DNA of 10,203 bases from Clostridium sp. CAG:253. Its GTDB lineage: Bacteria; Bacillota; Clostridia; Lachnospirales; Lachnospiraceae. A model generated the notes under the pieces. It ran no database searches. It had not been told where the DNA came from and saw nothing but the letters and a program-made list of their open reading frames with translations. A program made the position numbers and the translations under genes. The stretch is from positions 14,278 to 24,480 of the forward strand of contig FR887277.1 in NCBI GenBank assembly GCA_000436755.1. Reading direction: 5' to 3'. Positions 1 to 6,043 of the stretch are shown here, one piece after another; position 1 is the stretch's first letter; every line of letters starts with the position of its first letter.

Positions 1-1610
1 ATTCCGGCATCAAATCTTCCACCGCCGCCACTACAGCCTTCAATAAGAATATCAGGATAATTTTTATTAAGTCTCTCTAAGAAATCATATAATCCAAGTA
101 CATAATCATAATATACATTTCCCTGATACTTATCTTCACTGCTGTAAACATTTGCTATACTTCTGTTCATATCCCACTTTATATACTCTATATTTCCACT
201 CTCAATGACTTTTGTGATCGAATCATAAATATAGTCAACAACTTCTTTTCTTGAAAAATCAAGTACCAGCTGGTTTCTTGACCTTACAGGTTTTTTCCCC
301 GGAACCGCAAATGCCCAGTCAGGATGCTTTCTATACAGATCACTATCTTCATTTACCATCTCAGGTTCTACCCATATGCCAAATTTAATGCCACAGTTAT
401 TTACAGATTCAACAAGTTCCTTTAACGAACAGCCTATCTTATTTTCATTTGTAAACCAGTCACCAAGTCCACTGTTATCATCGTCTCTTTTTCCAAACCA
501 GCCATCATCCATAACAAGCATCTCTACGCCAAGTTCAGCGGCATTCTTTGCAAGATTTACAATGGAATTTTTATCAATATCAAAATATGAAGCTTCCCAG
601 CTGTTTACAAGCACAGGTCTTACCTCATTTTTATATTTTCCTCTGCACACATTTTCTCTTATACATTTATGCAGATTCTGTGATAAAACTGCTAATCCTC
701 TATCGCTGTATGACATGATAACCTCAGGTGCTATAATACTTTCACCGGATTTCAGGCAGTAAGAAAACTGTTCCTCCATAAGTCCAAGCTGCATTCTCGT
801 CTGACCATACTGGTCCTTTTCAGCCTCACCTAAAAATCCTCCGCTATAAACAAATGACATAGCATAACAATTTCCATAATCTTCATTTGCATCACTGTCT
901 GCAAGTATCATAAGCGGATTATACTGATGACTTGATGTTCCTCTTCTGCTGCCTATCCGATATGAACCATGGCCTACACTTTGTCTCTGTATATTTCTCT
1001 CCATTGCATGTCTTCCATAAAATGTGATCAGATCAAAATTTCCCGAAACGAAATCAAGACATGCACTCTGTAATTTTTCAATATATATATTATTCTTATT
1101 TTCATTTATAACATTTGCAGCTCTTGTAATAATATCAAGAGATTCGATAATACCATAATATAATATGACCTTTATCCCTGATACTTTATCGGACAAAGTT
1201 ATCTCTAATGTCTGTGCTTTGTCCATATCACTATTTTCATAAACTGCCGGAAGTCCTGAAAGCCCATATTTTCCATCTTTTATAATATGACTCTCATATC
1301 TTAAATCACATCCAAAACTTCCATCCTCATATCTCACCTCAAACACCGGACTTCTAAAATCTCCTGCTCCTCTGCATGGAAATTCCTGTAAAAGTGCATC
1401 AAGTGAATATTTTCTATTATCACCGGCATCATATGGATTTCCTGAAAATCCCCTGTCAAGATTTACAAGAATATAATCCATATTTCCGTTTGTTCTTTTT
1501 CCATAATAAAGATGGAGTAAAAATCCATATTCATCTATTTTCATCTGATATGTGGAATTTTTTGTATTTAATGTTATCAATCTATTGTTTTCATCAAAAA
1601 TAATCGCCAT
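1..1610 (-). CDS. aga: Alpha-galactosidase, glycoside hydrolase family 36 (C-terminus beyond window)
   Basis: The gene hydrolyses terminal alpha-1,6-galactose from melibiose, raffinose or stachyose, almost certainly in the cytoplasm because no signal peptide is present (it begins MAIIFDENNR). The frame is open from ATG 1610 to the window edge, giving 536 complete codons of a family usually about 720-740 residues long. The N-terminal beta-sandwich covers roughly residues 1-320 and the TIM barrel begins around 325. Visible GH36 signatures are DDGWFG (D368, D369), KWDMNR with the expected nucleophile D480, and CSGGGGRFD from C526. The numbering closely matches characterised GH36 enzymes, so no large indel is present. 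The acid/base aspartate should lie about 20 residues beyond the cut and cannot be checked. GAGGTG (1622-1617) sits 6 nt before the ATG. The gene lies 16 bp after the MalG-type permease and is the last operon gene seen. GH36 also contains transferases and raffinose-synthase-like members, but the motifs and context favour hydrolysis. Confidence 0.95.
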   Translation of the reverse strand, partial: MAIIFDENNRLITLNTKNSTYQMKIDEYGFLLHLYYGKRTNGNMDYILVNLDRGFSGNPYDAGDNRKYSLDALLQEFPCRGAGDFRSPVFEVRYEDGSFGCDLRYESHIIKDGKYGLSGLPAVYENSDMDKAQTLEITLSDKVSGIKVILYYGIIESLDIITRAANVINENKNNIYIEKLQSACLDFVSGNFDLITFYGRHAMERNIQRQSVGHGSYRIGSRRGTSSHQYNPLMILADSDANEDYGNCYAMSFVYSGGFLGEAEKDQYGQTRMQLGLMEEQFSYCLKSGESIIAPEVIMSYSDRGLAVLSQNLHKCIRENVCRGKYKNEVRPVLVNSWEASYFDIDKNSIVNLAKNAAELGVEMLVMDDGWFGKRDDDNSGLGDWFTNENKIGCSLKELVESVNNCGIKFGIWVEPEMVNEDSDLYRKHPDWAFAVPGKKPVRSRNQLVLDFSRKEVVDYIYDSITKVIESGNIEYIKWDMNRSIANVYSSEDKYQGNVYYDYVLGLYDFLERLNKNYPDILIEGCSGGGGRFDAG

Positions 1611-1626
1611 ATTTTTCACCTCACTT

Positions 1627-2484
1627 TTATTTTACTGCACCGTTTACTACACCATTCATAATCTGCTTCTGACATACTACATAGAATAAAAGGATAGGTA
1701 ATAATGCAAGAAGATATGATGCAAATGCCAGATTATAATTTGTTCCAAACTGTGACTGGAAATTAAGCTGTGCGATAGGCAGCGTATTGTGATCTGTTCC
1801 TGATAATATTACAAGAGGTGTAGTCACATCATTCCATGTACTCATCGCCGTAAGTATCGCAACAGTTGCATGCATCGGTTTCATATTTGGGAATATTATC
1901 TTCCAGAAAATTTTAAATGCTGATGCTCCATCGACATGCGCAGCTTCCTCCAATGCAGTAGGAATATTTTTCAGATATCCTGCATAAAGCATAAGATTCA
2001 TCGGCATAAAAAATACTGTATATAGCACTATAACACCAAATCTGTTTGCAATGCCAAGCTGTGCTGTCTGCTTTACAAGAGGCATCATCAAAACTGCAAA
2101 AGGAACGAACATACCACTTACTATGTAATAATAAGATGCCTTAAAAATCTTGTGTTTTGCCATTTTTCTTCCTATCACATATCCTGCAAGAGAATGTAAT
2201 AAGATACATAAAACAACAGTAACACAGGTTATAAGAAGACTGTTTCCCAATGTATGCCAGAAATCTGTGATCTTGATAGCTTCTACAAAATTGTCAAGGT
2301 TCCAGCTTGATGGCAGTGATAATGCACCTGAGATATCATTTGTCATTTCTGACGGCTTTTTAAATGCAATGATAACTGTCATATATAACGGAAACAATAC
2401 TGTAAGAGTTCCAAGCACAAGAAGTGCATTTATTATATAATGTACGATTTTTCCATGAGATAATCTCTTTTTCTTTTCCATCAT
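1627..2484 (-). CDS. Sugar ABC transporter permease, MalG/MsmG/RafG type
   Basis: This is the second membrane subunit of the binding-protein-dependent sugar importer (CUT1 family), 285 residues long, typical for MalG-like proteins. Six hydrophobic segments can be read at about residues 13-41, 80-107, 115-138, 148-172, 203-228 and 254-275. The cytoplasmic EAA loop that docks on the ATPase is at residues 179-200 (EEAAHVDGASAFKIFWKIIF), with the conserved E-A-A and G. The C-terminal end (MNGVVNGAVK) is the usual MalG tail. The start overlaps the preceding permease stop as ATGA (2481-2484), implying translational coupling. An AAGGAGGA ribosome binding site at 2491-2498 is 7 nt from ATG 2484; a second ATG follows immediately, so the start could be one residue later. 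The substrate is inferred from the alpha-galactosidase next door, not from the permease itself. Confidence 0.95.
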   Translation of the reverse strand: MMEKKKRLSHGKIVHYIINALLVLGTLTVLFPLYMTVIIAFKKPSEMTNDISGALSLPSSWNLDNFVEAIKITDFWHTLGNSLLITCVTVVLCILLHSLAGYVIGRKMAKHKIFKASYYYIVSGMFVPFAVLMMPLVKQTAQLGIANRFGVIVLYTVFFMPMNLMLYAGYLKNIPTALEEAAHVDGASAFKIFWKIIFPNMKPMHATVAILTAMSTWNDVTTPLVILSGTDHNTLPIAQLNFQSQFGTNYNLAFASYLLALLPILLFYVVCQKQIMNGVVNGAVK

Positions 2485-3362
2485 AACTGCTCCTCCTTAC
2501 CATTTAAGAATTTCATCTGTAAAACAGATACGATTACTATTACAACAAAGAAAACAAATGCATTTGCACTCTGAAAACCAAACTGACCGCCACTCATACC
2601 ATTGTTATATATAAGATATGATATTGATTCCGTACTCTGTGATGGTCCACCCTTTGTCAATGACATTATCTGGTCGAATACCATCATCGCATTTTTCATA
2701 CATAAAACAAGATTTATAGTAAAGAATGGAATGATAAGCGGAAAAGTAATCTTCCAGAACTTTTTCCATCCTCTCGCACCATCCACCATTGATGCTTCAT
2801 AAACCTCTTCCGGCACTGTCTGAAGTCCCGATATATATATAATGGTATTCATTGCTATGCCCTGCCATGCACCCACGATAACAATAGCTAACCACGCTGT
2901 CTTTGTACTTGCGAGCATACTGTTCTGAATAAATCCTATTCCTGTCACATTTCCTATTGTAGGAAGAATATATGTAAAGATAAAACTAAATATATATCCA
3001 ACAACAAGACCTCCAAGTATGTTAGGTATAAAATAAATTCCTCTCAATGCACTTTTGCATCTCATCTTTCTATTAAGTCCCAATGCCAGAATAAGACTTA
3101 TGACATTTACAACAATAGTTAAAACAACCGAATATTTTATTGTAAACAGATATGATTTTAAAACTCTCGTATCAGACAATAAATCTTTAAAATTTCTAAG
3201 TCCTATAAAGTCATAACTTCCATATCCGCGATAATTAGTAAGTCCATAATAAAACCCTTTGATAAGTGGCAATGTATTAAAAGCAAAAAACAATACTAAT
3301 ATCGGCAGTAAAGCCGCAAGAAAAATTTTGTCATTTTTAGTCCATTTTGCACTCTTTTTCAT
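2481..3362 (-). CDS. Sugar ABC transporter permease, MalF/MsmF/RafF type
   Basis: This is the first membrane subunit of the oligosaccharide importer (CUT1 family), 293 residues. Hydrophobic segments are at about residues 13-35, 71-97, 107-131, 155-177, 205-230 and 262-284. The EAA loop is at residues 186-210 (VYEASMVDGARGWKKFWKIT), and the GGP motif characteristic of UgpA/MsmF-type permeases is at 238-240 (LTKGGPSQST). It has the compact form without the extra N-terminal helices and the large periplasmic loop of Gram-negative MalF. AGGAGG (3374-3369) overlaps the stop codon of the upstream binding-protein gene and is 6 nt from ATG 3362. It overlaps the next permease by 4 bp. The family is certain; the transported sugar is inferred from the operon. 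Confidence 0.95.
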   Translation of the reverse strand: MKKSAKWTKNDKIFLAALLPILVLFFAFNTLPLIKGFYYGLTNYRGYGSYDFIGLRNFKDLLSDTRVLKSYLFTIKYSVVLTIVVNVISLILALGLNRKMRCKSALRGIYFIPNILGGLVVGYIFSFIFTYILPTIGNVTGIGFIQNSMLASTKTAWLAIVIVGAWQGIAMNTIIYISGLQTVPEEVYEASMVDGARGWKKFWKITFPLIIPFFTINLVLCMKNAMMVFDQIMSLTKGGPSQSTESISYLIYNNGMSGGQFGFQSANAFVFFVVIVIVSVLQMKFLNGKEEQL

Positions 3363-3372
3363 AGTCTACCTC

Positions 3373-4656
3373 CTATTTTGATTCTTCCTTATATTTTTTA
3401 ACCTTGTCGATTATATCACGATTATATCTCACCCATTCAGTATCAAATTTATTAAGGAATGCTTTTAATGCATTATCACTCTTGTCAAGAAGATATGTCT
3501 GTATCATTGCTGCAACATCCATTTCTGCCGGATAATGATGATCCTGAAAATCTGCAACTTTTCCTTCCTCGATATATGTTTTCATATCACTAAGCTCTTT
3601 CGCAAGTGTAAAATCACCTTTCTTGCAAGGTACGGCACTCTGAGCATCTATATATTCCTGAACATTTTCATCTTCAAGCAAAAATCTTAAAACCTCATAT
3701 GCAGCATCTTTATTCTTGCATTCCTTCATAACACAAAACATTAGGTCATTTCCTGAATTAAGCAGATTATCATCCGATTTGTCAGTTGCCGGAAATACAA
3801 ATGAACCTATATTCATATCAGGATTTACTGATTTTATCTGAGGTATAGCATAACTTCCTATTGTGTACATTGCAGACTTGCCTCTTGCAAAAGCTGTACA
3901 TGCGTCATTGTATCCATACGCAACAGGATTTTTCTGTGCATATTGTAAAAGTTCCTTTATTTTCGTTGCTGTTTCTGCATAAGCACCTGAATAAGTTGCT
4001 GTTCCACTATTTACCTGATATGCAAGATCTGAATCACACATACTTACTGCAAGAGCATTCCATGGTGCAAGGCATGTCCATGTATCTTTATAGCCTAAAT
4101 AAATTGGCTGTTCTCCTGCTTTTTTAATCTTTTTACAGAGATTTATAAATTCCGTCCATGTTTTAGGAATCTCCCATCCATACTTCTTAAACATATCTTT
4201 GTTGTAAAGAATTCCTGCCGCATTTGCCATATAAGGTACTGCATAAGTTCCTTTCATCGGAATATATTCCAAATCTTTGTTTATGTTTAAATATGTTTCC
4301 TTGATATCGGATAATCCATCAAAATCTGAAATATCCATCAGCATATCCGCATCAAGAAAATTTGAATAATTAATATCTCCACCAATTCCTATAATATCTG
4401 GAGTATCCTCCCTGATAAATCTTGTCTTCAATATTGTCATTGCATCATTTGGCGAATCGATCTTTAACTCGATATCATCATGCGAATCATTAAATTTCTT
4501 TTCAACTTTTTTAAAATAATTAGCAGCCTCCGGCTTATACTGCATCATCTCAATAACTGTCTTTCCTGACTTTTTGCTTTTCTGGCATCCCGTAAAATAT
4601 GTTATGGATGTTACTGCCACCAACAAAAATGTCAGCATCACTTTTTTGTGCTTCAT
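3373..4656 (-). CDS. Extracellular sugar-binding lipoprotein of ABC transporter (MsmE/RafE-like)
   Basis: This is the substrate-capture protein of the importer, anchored to the outer face of the membrane. From ATG 4656 it has 427 residues. A positively charged start (MKHKK), a hydrophobic core at residues 6-21 and the lipobox FTGC with the lipidated cysteine at C24 mark a lipoprotein signal peptide. The -3 position is F, not the usual L, but the rest fits. The mature part has the family 1 solute-binding fold: the region around residues 138-170 (AVPYMANAAGILYNKDMF, then YGWEIPKTWTEF) and the hinge-type GKSAMYTIGSYAIPQI are typical of MsmE-like proteins. An in-frame ATG 17 codons upstream (4707) was rejected because it would put charged residues before the signal peptide, while GGAAGGAG at 4673-4666 serves ATG 4656. 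It is the first gene of the operon. The ligand is probably an alpha-galactoside such as raffinose or melibiose, judged from the co-transcribed GH36 gene. Confidence 0.93.
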   Translation of the reverse strand: MKHKKVMLTFLLVAVTSITYFTGCQKSKKSGKTVIEMMQYKPEAANYFKKVEKKFNDSHDDIELKIDSPNDAMTILKTRFIREDTPDIIGIGGDINYSNFLDADMLMDISDFDGLSDIKETYLNINKDLEYIPMKGTYAVPYMANAAGILYNKDMFKKYGWEIPKTWTEFINLCKKIKKAGEQPIYLGYKDTWTCLAPWNALAVSMCDSDLAYQVNSGTATYSGAYAETATKIKELLQYAQKNPVAYGYNDACTAFARGKSAMYTIGSYAIPQIKSVNPDMNIGSFVFPATDKSDDNLLNSGNDLMFCVMKECKNKDAAYEVLRFLLEDENVQEYIDAQSAVPCKKGDFTLAKELSDMKTYIEEGKVADFQDHHYPAEMDVAAMIQTYLLDKSDNALKAFLNKFDTEWVRYNRDIIDKVKKYKEESK

Positions 4657-4665
4657 AAGATTATT

Positions 4666-4673
4666 CTCCTTCC
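4666..4673 (-). promoter_or_regulatory. Ribosome binding site fixing the binding-protein start at 4656
   Basis: GGAAGGAG on the minus strand lies 9 nt upstream of ATG 4656 and excludes the longer in-frame start at 4707. The choice agrees with the signal peptide starting at MKHKK. Confidence 0.85.
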
Positions 4674-4684
4674 TTTTACAACAT

Positions 4685-4709
4685 ATATGCACCAAAATAC
4701 ATTGCATAT
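4685..4709 (-). promoter_or_regulatory. Inverted repeat in the operon leader
   Basis: ATATGCA (4685-4691) and TGCATAT (4703-4709) form a perfect 7-bp inverted repeat with an 11-nt loop, in the leader just upstream of the binding-protein ribosome binding site. It has no T-run, so it is not an intrinsic terminator. It could be a small mRNA hairpin or a protein-binding site. In such AT-rich DNA it could also be chance. Confidence 0.3.
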
Positions 4710-4764
4710 TGTCATATCCAAATCAAACTTTTATTTTTTCGTCCGATATATATCTTGTAAAGAC

Positions 4765-4770
4765 ATTATA
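4765..4770 (-). promoter_or_regulatory. Extended -10 promoter candidate for the alpha-galactoside operon
   Basis: On the minus strand the sequence reads TGTTATAAT, a perfect -10 hexamer with the TGn extension. At 17-18 bp upstream there is no recognisable -35; instead the proposed regulator site covers that position. The predicted start near 4758 gives a leader of about 100 nt. A second possible -10, TATATA at 4752-4747, lies just downstream and would place the regulator site at about -37 to -55. A poor -35 is what is expected of an activator-dependent promoter, but the exact start cannot be fixed from sequence alone. Confidence 0.55.
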
Positions 4771-4776
4771 ACATCT

Positions 4777-4795
4777 CATAATGCTATATGATATA
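4777..4795 (+). promoter_or_regulatory. Candidate AraC-family operator, operon-proximal copy
   Basis: CATAATGCTATATGATATA recurs in the opposite orientation at 4847-4865 with 17 of 19 bases identical, mismatching only at positions 11 and 12. The length and the two conserved blocks (CATAATGCTA and TGATATA) match what a single AraC-type DNA-binding domain with two helix-turn-helix motifs recognises. It lies directly upstream of the operon -10 elements. That this is the operator of the adjacent regulator is an inference from position and repetition. Confidence 0.6.
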
Positions 4796-4846
4796 GTCTA
4801 TTTTTTGCACTTTTATACCAATATGCAACATTACATAGCTTATTTA

Positions 4847-4865
4847 TATATCAGTTAGCATTATG
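4847..4865 (-). promoter_or_regulatory. Candidate AraC-family operator, regulator-proximal copy
   Basis: Read on the minus strand this is CATAATGCTAACTGATATA, the second copy of the 19-bp element. Its centre is 70 bp from the first copy. The mirror arrangement means each copy presents its CATAATGCTA block towards the gene it would control. It lies about 92 bp before the regulator start, suited to autoregulation or to looping between the two sites. Confidence 0.6.
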
Positions 4866-4918
4866 GTATATTTTCCATATGTACCCAAAAAAGACATTTT
4901 TAATTTAAATTTTCACAC

Positions 4919-4924
4919 TATAAA
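4919..4924 (+). promoter_or_regulatory. Weak -10 candidate for the AraC-family regulator gene
   Basis: TATAAA lies 33 nt upstream of the regulator start codon. No convincing -35 hexamer is seen at 16-18 bp spacing. An alternative -10, TATATT at 4867-4872, adjoins the regulator-proximal operator, so binding there would block it. Neither can be chosen from sequence. Confidence 0.3.
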
Positions 4925-4945
4925 GAACGCACATTACTTAGAAAC

Positions 4946-4949
4946 GAGG
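4946..4949 (+). promoter_or_regulatory. Ribosome binding site deciding the regulator start at 4957
   Basis: GAGG ends only one base before the ATG at 4951, too close to serve it, but is 7 nt from the in-frame ATG at 4957. The shorter protein starting MNENELYF is therefore preferred. Confidence 0.75.
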
Positions 4950-4956
4950 TATGACT

Positions 4957-5817
4957 ATGAATGAAAATGAATTATACTTTTCTATTTTTCCAAACGAACG
5001 CTTTATAGATCTTGGACTTTACCAATTTGGTATGGAACAATGTTCTCCATCCCACTCATACGGTCCTGCAGCAAGAAATCATTTTTTATTTCACTATATA
5101 ATTTCGGGAACAGGCACCTTATATGCCGATGATTCGACCGGCACTACCAAAACATACCATCTTAAAAGCGGCGAGGGATTTTTAATCTTTCCTAATCAGA
5201 TAACAACATATATAGCTGACAAAGAACTTCCATGGGAATATGTGTGGATAGAATTTGACGGACTTCGTGCAAAAGAAGCTATGGATACGGCAGGATTTTC
5301 TTTAGACAGACCGATATTTCACACAAAAAAAAGAGATATGAGCCAAAAAATGAAAGAAGAACTCGTGTATATAGCAACTCACTCTGATGAAACTATATTT
5401 AATATAATAGGTCATCTTTATCTGTTTCTTGATTATTTTATGCGTTCAACAGTATCAACTGTAGTAAAGGGCAGCACCAAACTTCAGGATTACTATATAA
5501 AAGAGGCAATAACTTACATAGAACAAAATTTTCAGAATGATATTTCCGTAGTTGACATTGCAAACCGACTCGGTATTAACAGAAGTTATTTTGGCAAAAT
5601 CTTTAAACAGACATTAAAACAGACTCCACAAGAATTTCTAATAAATTACCGCATGATAAAGGCAACTGAATTATTGAGACTCACAAAAATGTCAATAGGA
5701 GATATAAGCAAAGCTGTCGGCTATGAAAACCAGCTTCATTTTTCGCGTGCATTTAAGAAGATATATAATATCTCACCAAGAGAATGGCGAAACATAAATG
5801 CAGTTAATAATATGTAG
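4957..5817 (+). CDS. AraC-family transcriptional regulator (MsmR/RafR-like)
   Basis: The product is a 286-residue regulator with a sugar-sensing N-terminal domain and a C-terminal DNA-binding domain. Residues about 20-110 form the cupin-like AraC ligand-binding fold (HYIISGTGTLYADD, then LKSGEGFLIFPNQITTYIAD and WEYVWIEFDG). Residues about 180-280 hold two helix-turn-helix units: HTH1 near 197-218 (VVDIANRLGINRSYFGKIFK) and HTH2 near 246-267 (SIGDISKAVGYENQLHFSRA), ending in the usual SPREWR. It is transcribed divergently from the transporter/alpha-galactosidase operon, the standard place for its dedicated activator. The likely inducer is an alpha-galactoside or a product of its breakdown, and the likely targets are the paired 19-bp elements between the two genes. 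The start at 4957 was preferred over 4951 because of ribosome binding site spacing. The family is certain; the target and effector are inferred. Confidence 0.95.
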   Translation: MNENELYFSIFPNERFIDLGLYQFGMEQCSPSHSYGPAARNHFLFHYIISGTGTLYADDSTGTTKTYHLKSGEGFLIFPNQITTYIADKELPWEYVWIEFDGLRAKEAMDTAGFSLDRPIFHTKKRDMSQKMKEELVYIATHSDETIFNIIGHLYLFLDYFMRSTVSTVVKGSTKLQDYYIKEAITYIEQNFQNDISVVDIANRLGINRSYFGKIFKQTLKQTPQEFLINYRMIKATELLRLTKMSIGDISKAVGYENQLHFSRAFKKIYNISPREWRNINAVNNM

Positions 5818-5869
5818 AATTTTATTTGATCAAAAATCGCACTAATCTTTTGGAATTGCTTAAAAAAAT

Positions 5870-5975
5870 AATAAGGGCTGTCACGCTAAGTTCTATTCAT
5901 ACAATATACAGATAAGAAATCTGTTATCATCAGCTACATTTGTATAGATTATACTTACTGTGACAGCCTCTTATT
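5870..5975. terminator. Long imperfect palindrome, probable bidirectional terminator (possible MITE remnant)
   Basis: The outer arms AATAAGGGCTGTCAC (5870-5884) and GTGACAGCCTCTTATT (5960-5975) are complementary apart from one bulged base. Pairing continues imperfectly inward (CTAAG with CTTAC, CATACAA with TTGTATA), and an inner stem ACAGAT/ATCTGT lies near the centre. On the minus strand the stem is followed by TTATTATTTTTTT, a good U-tract for ending the arabinofuranosidase transcript. On the plus strand the following sequence is only moderately T-rich. It lies between convergent genes, 52 bp after the regulator stop and 68 bp after the GH51 stop. At 106 bp it is longer than an ordinary intrinsic terminator. 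Confidence 0.65.
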
Positions 5976-6043
5976 TAATTAAATCTTTGCTTTCATTTTA
6001 TAATCATCTCGTATTTTCAGACACTATGATTTTTACCTCTGCT

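Noticed and set aside
376..762. Plus-strand open frame of 128 codons
   Set aside because: It lies wholly antisense to the alpha-galactosidase, is rich in Ser/Phe/Pro as expected of a reverse-strand shadow, and has no ribosome binding site.
2150..2440. Plus-strand open frame of 96 codons
   Set aside because: It is antisense to the MalG-type permease, whose membrane segments and EAA loop are intact; there is no sign of independent coding.
4657..4956. Catabolite-repression (cre) site in the divergent intergenic region
   Set aside because: No sequence close to the CcpA consensus was found on either strand by eye.
5870..5975. CRISPR repeat or small RNA gene
   Set aside because: There is one palindrome only, with no repeated units or spacers, and no promoter of its own was seen; termination between convergent genes explains it more simply.
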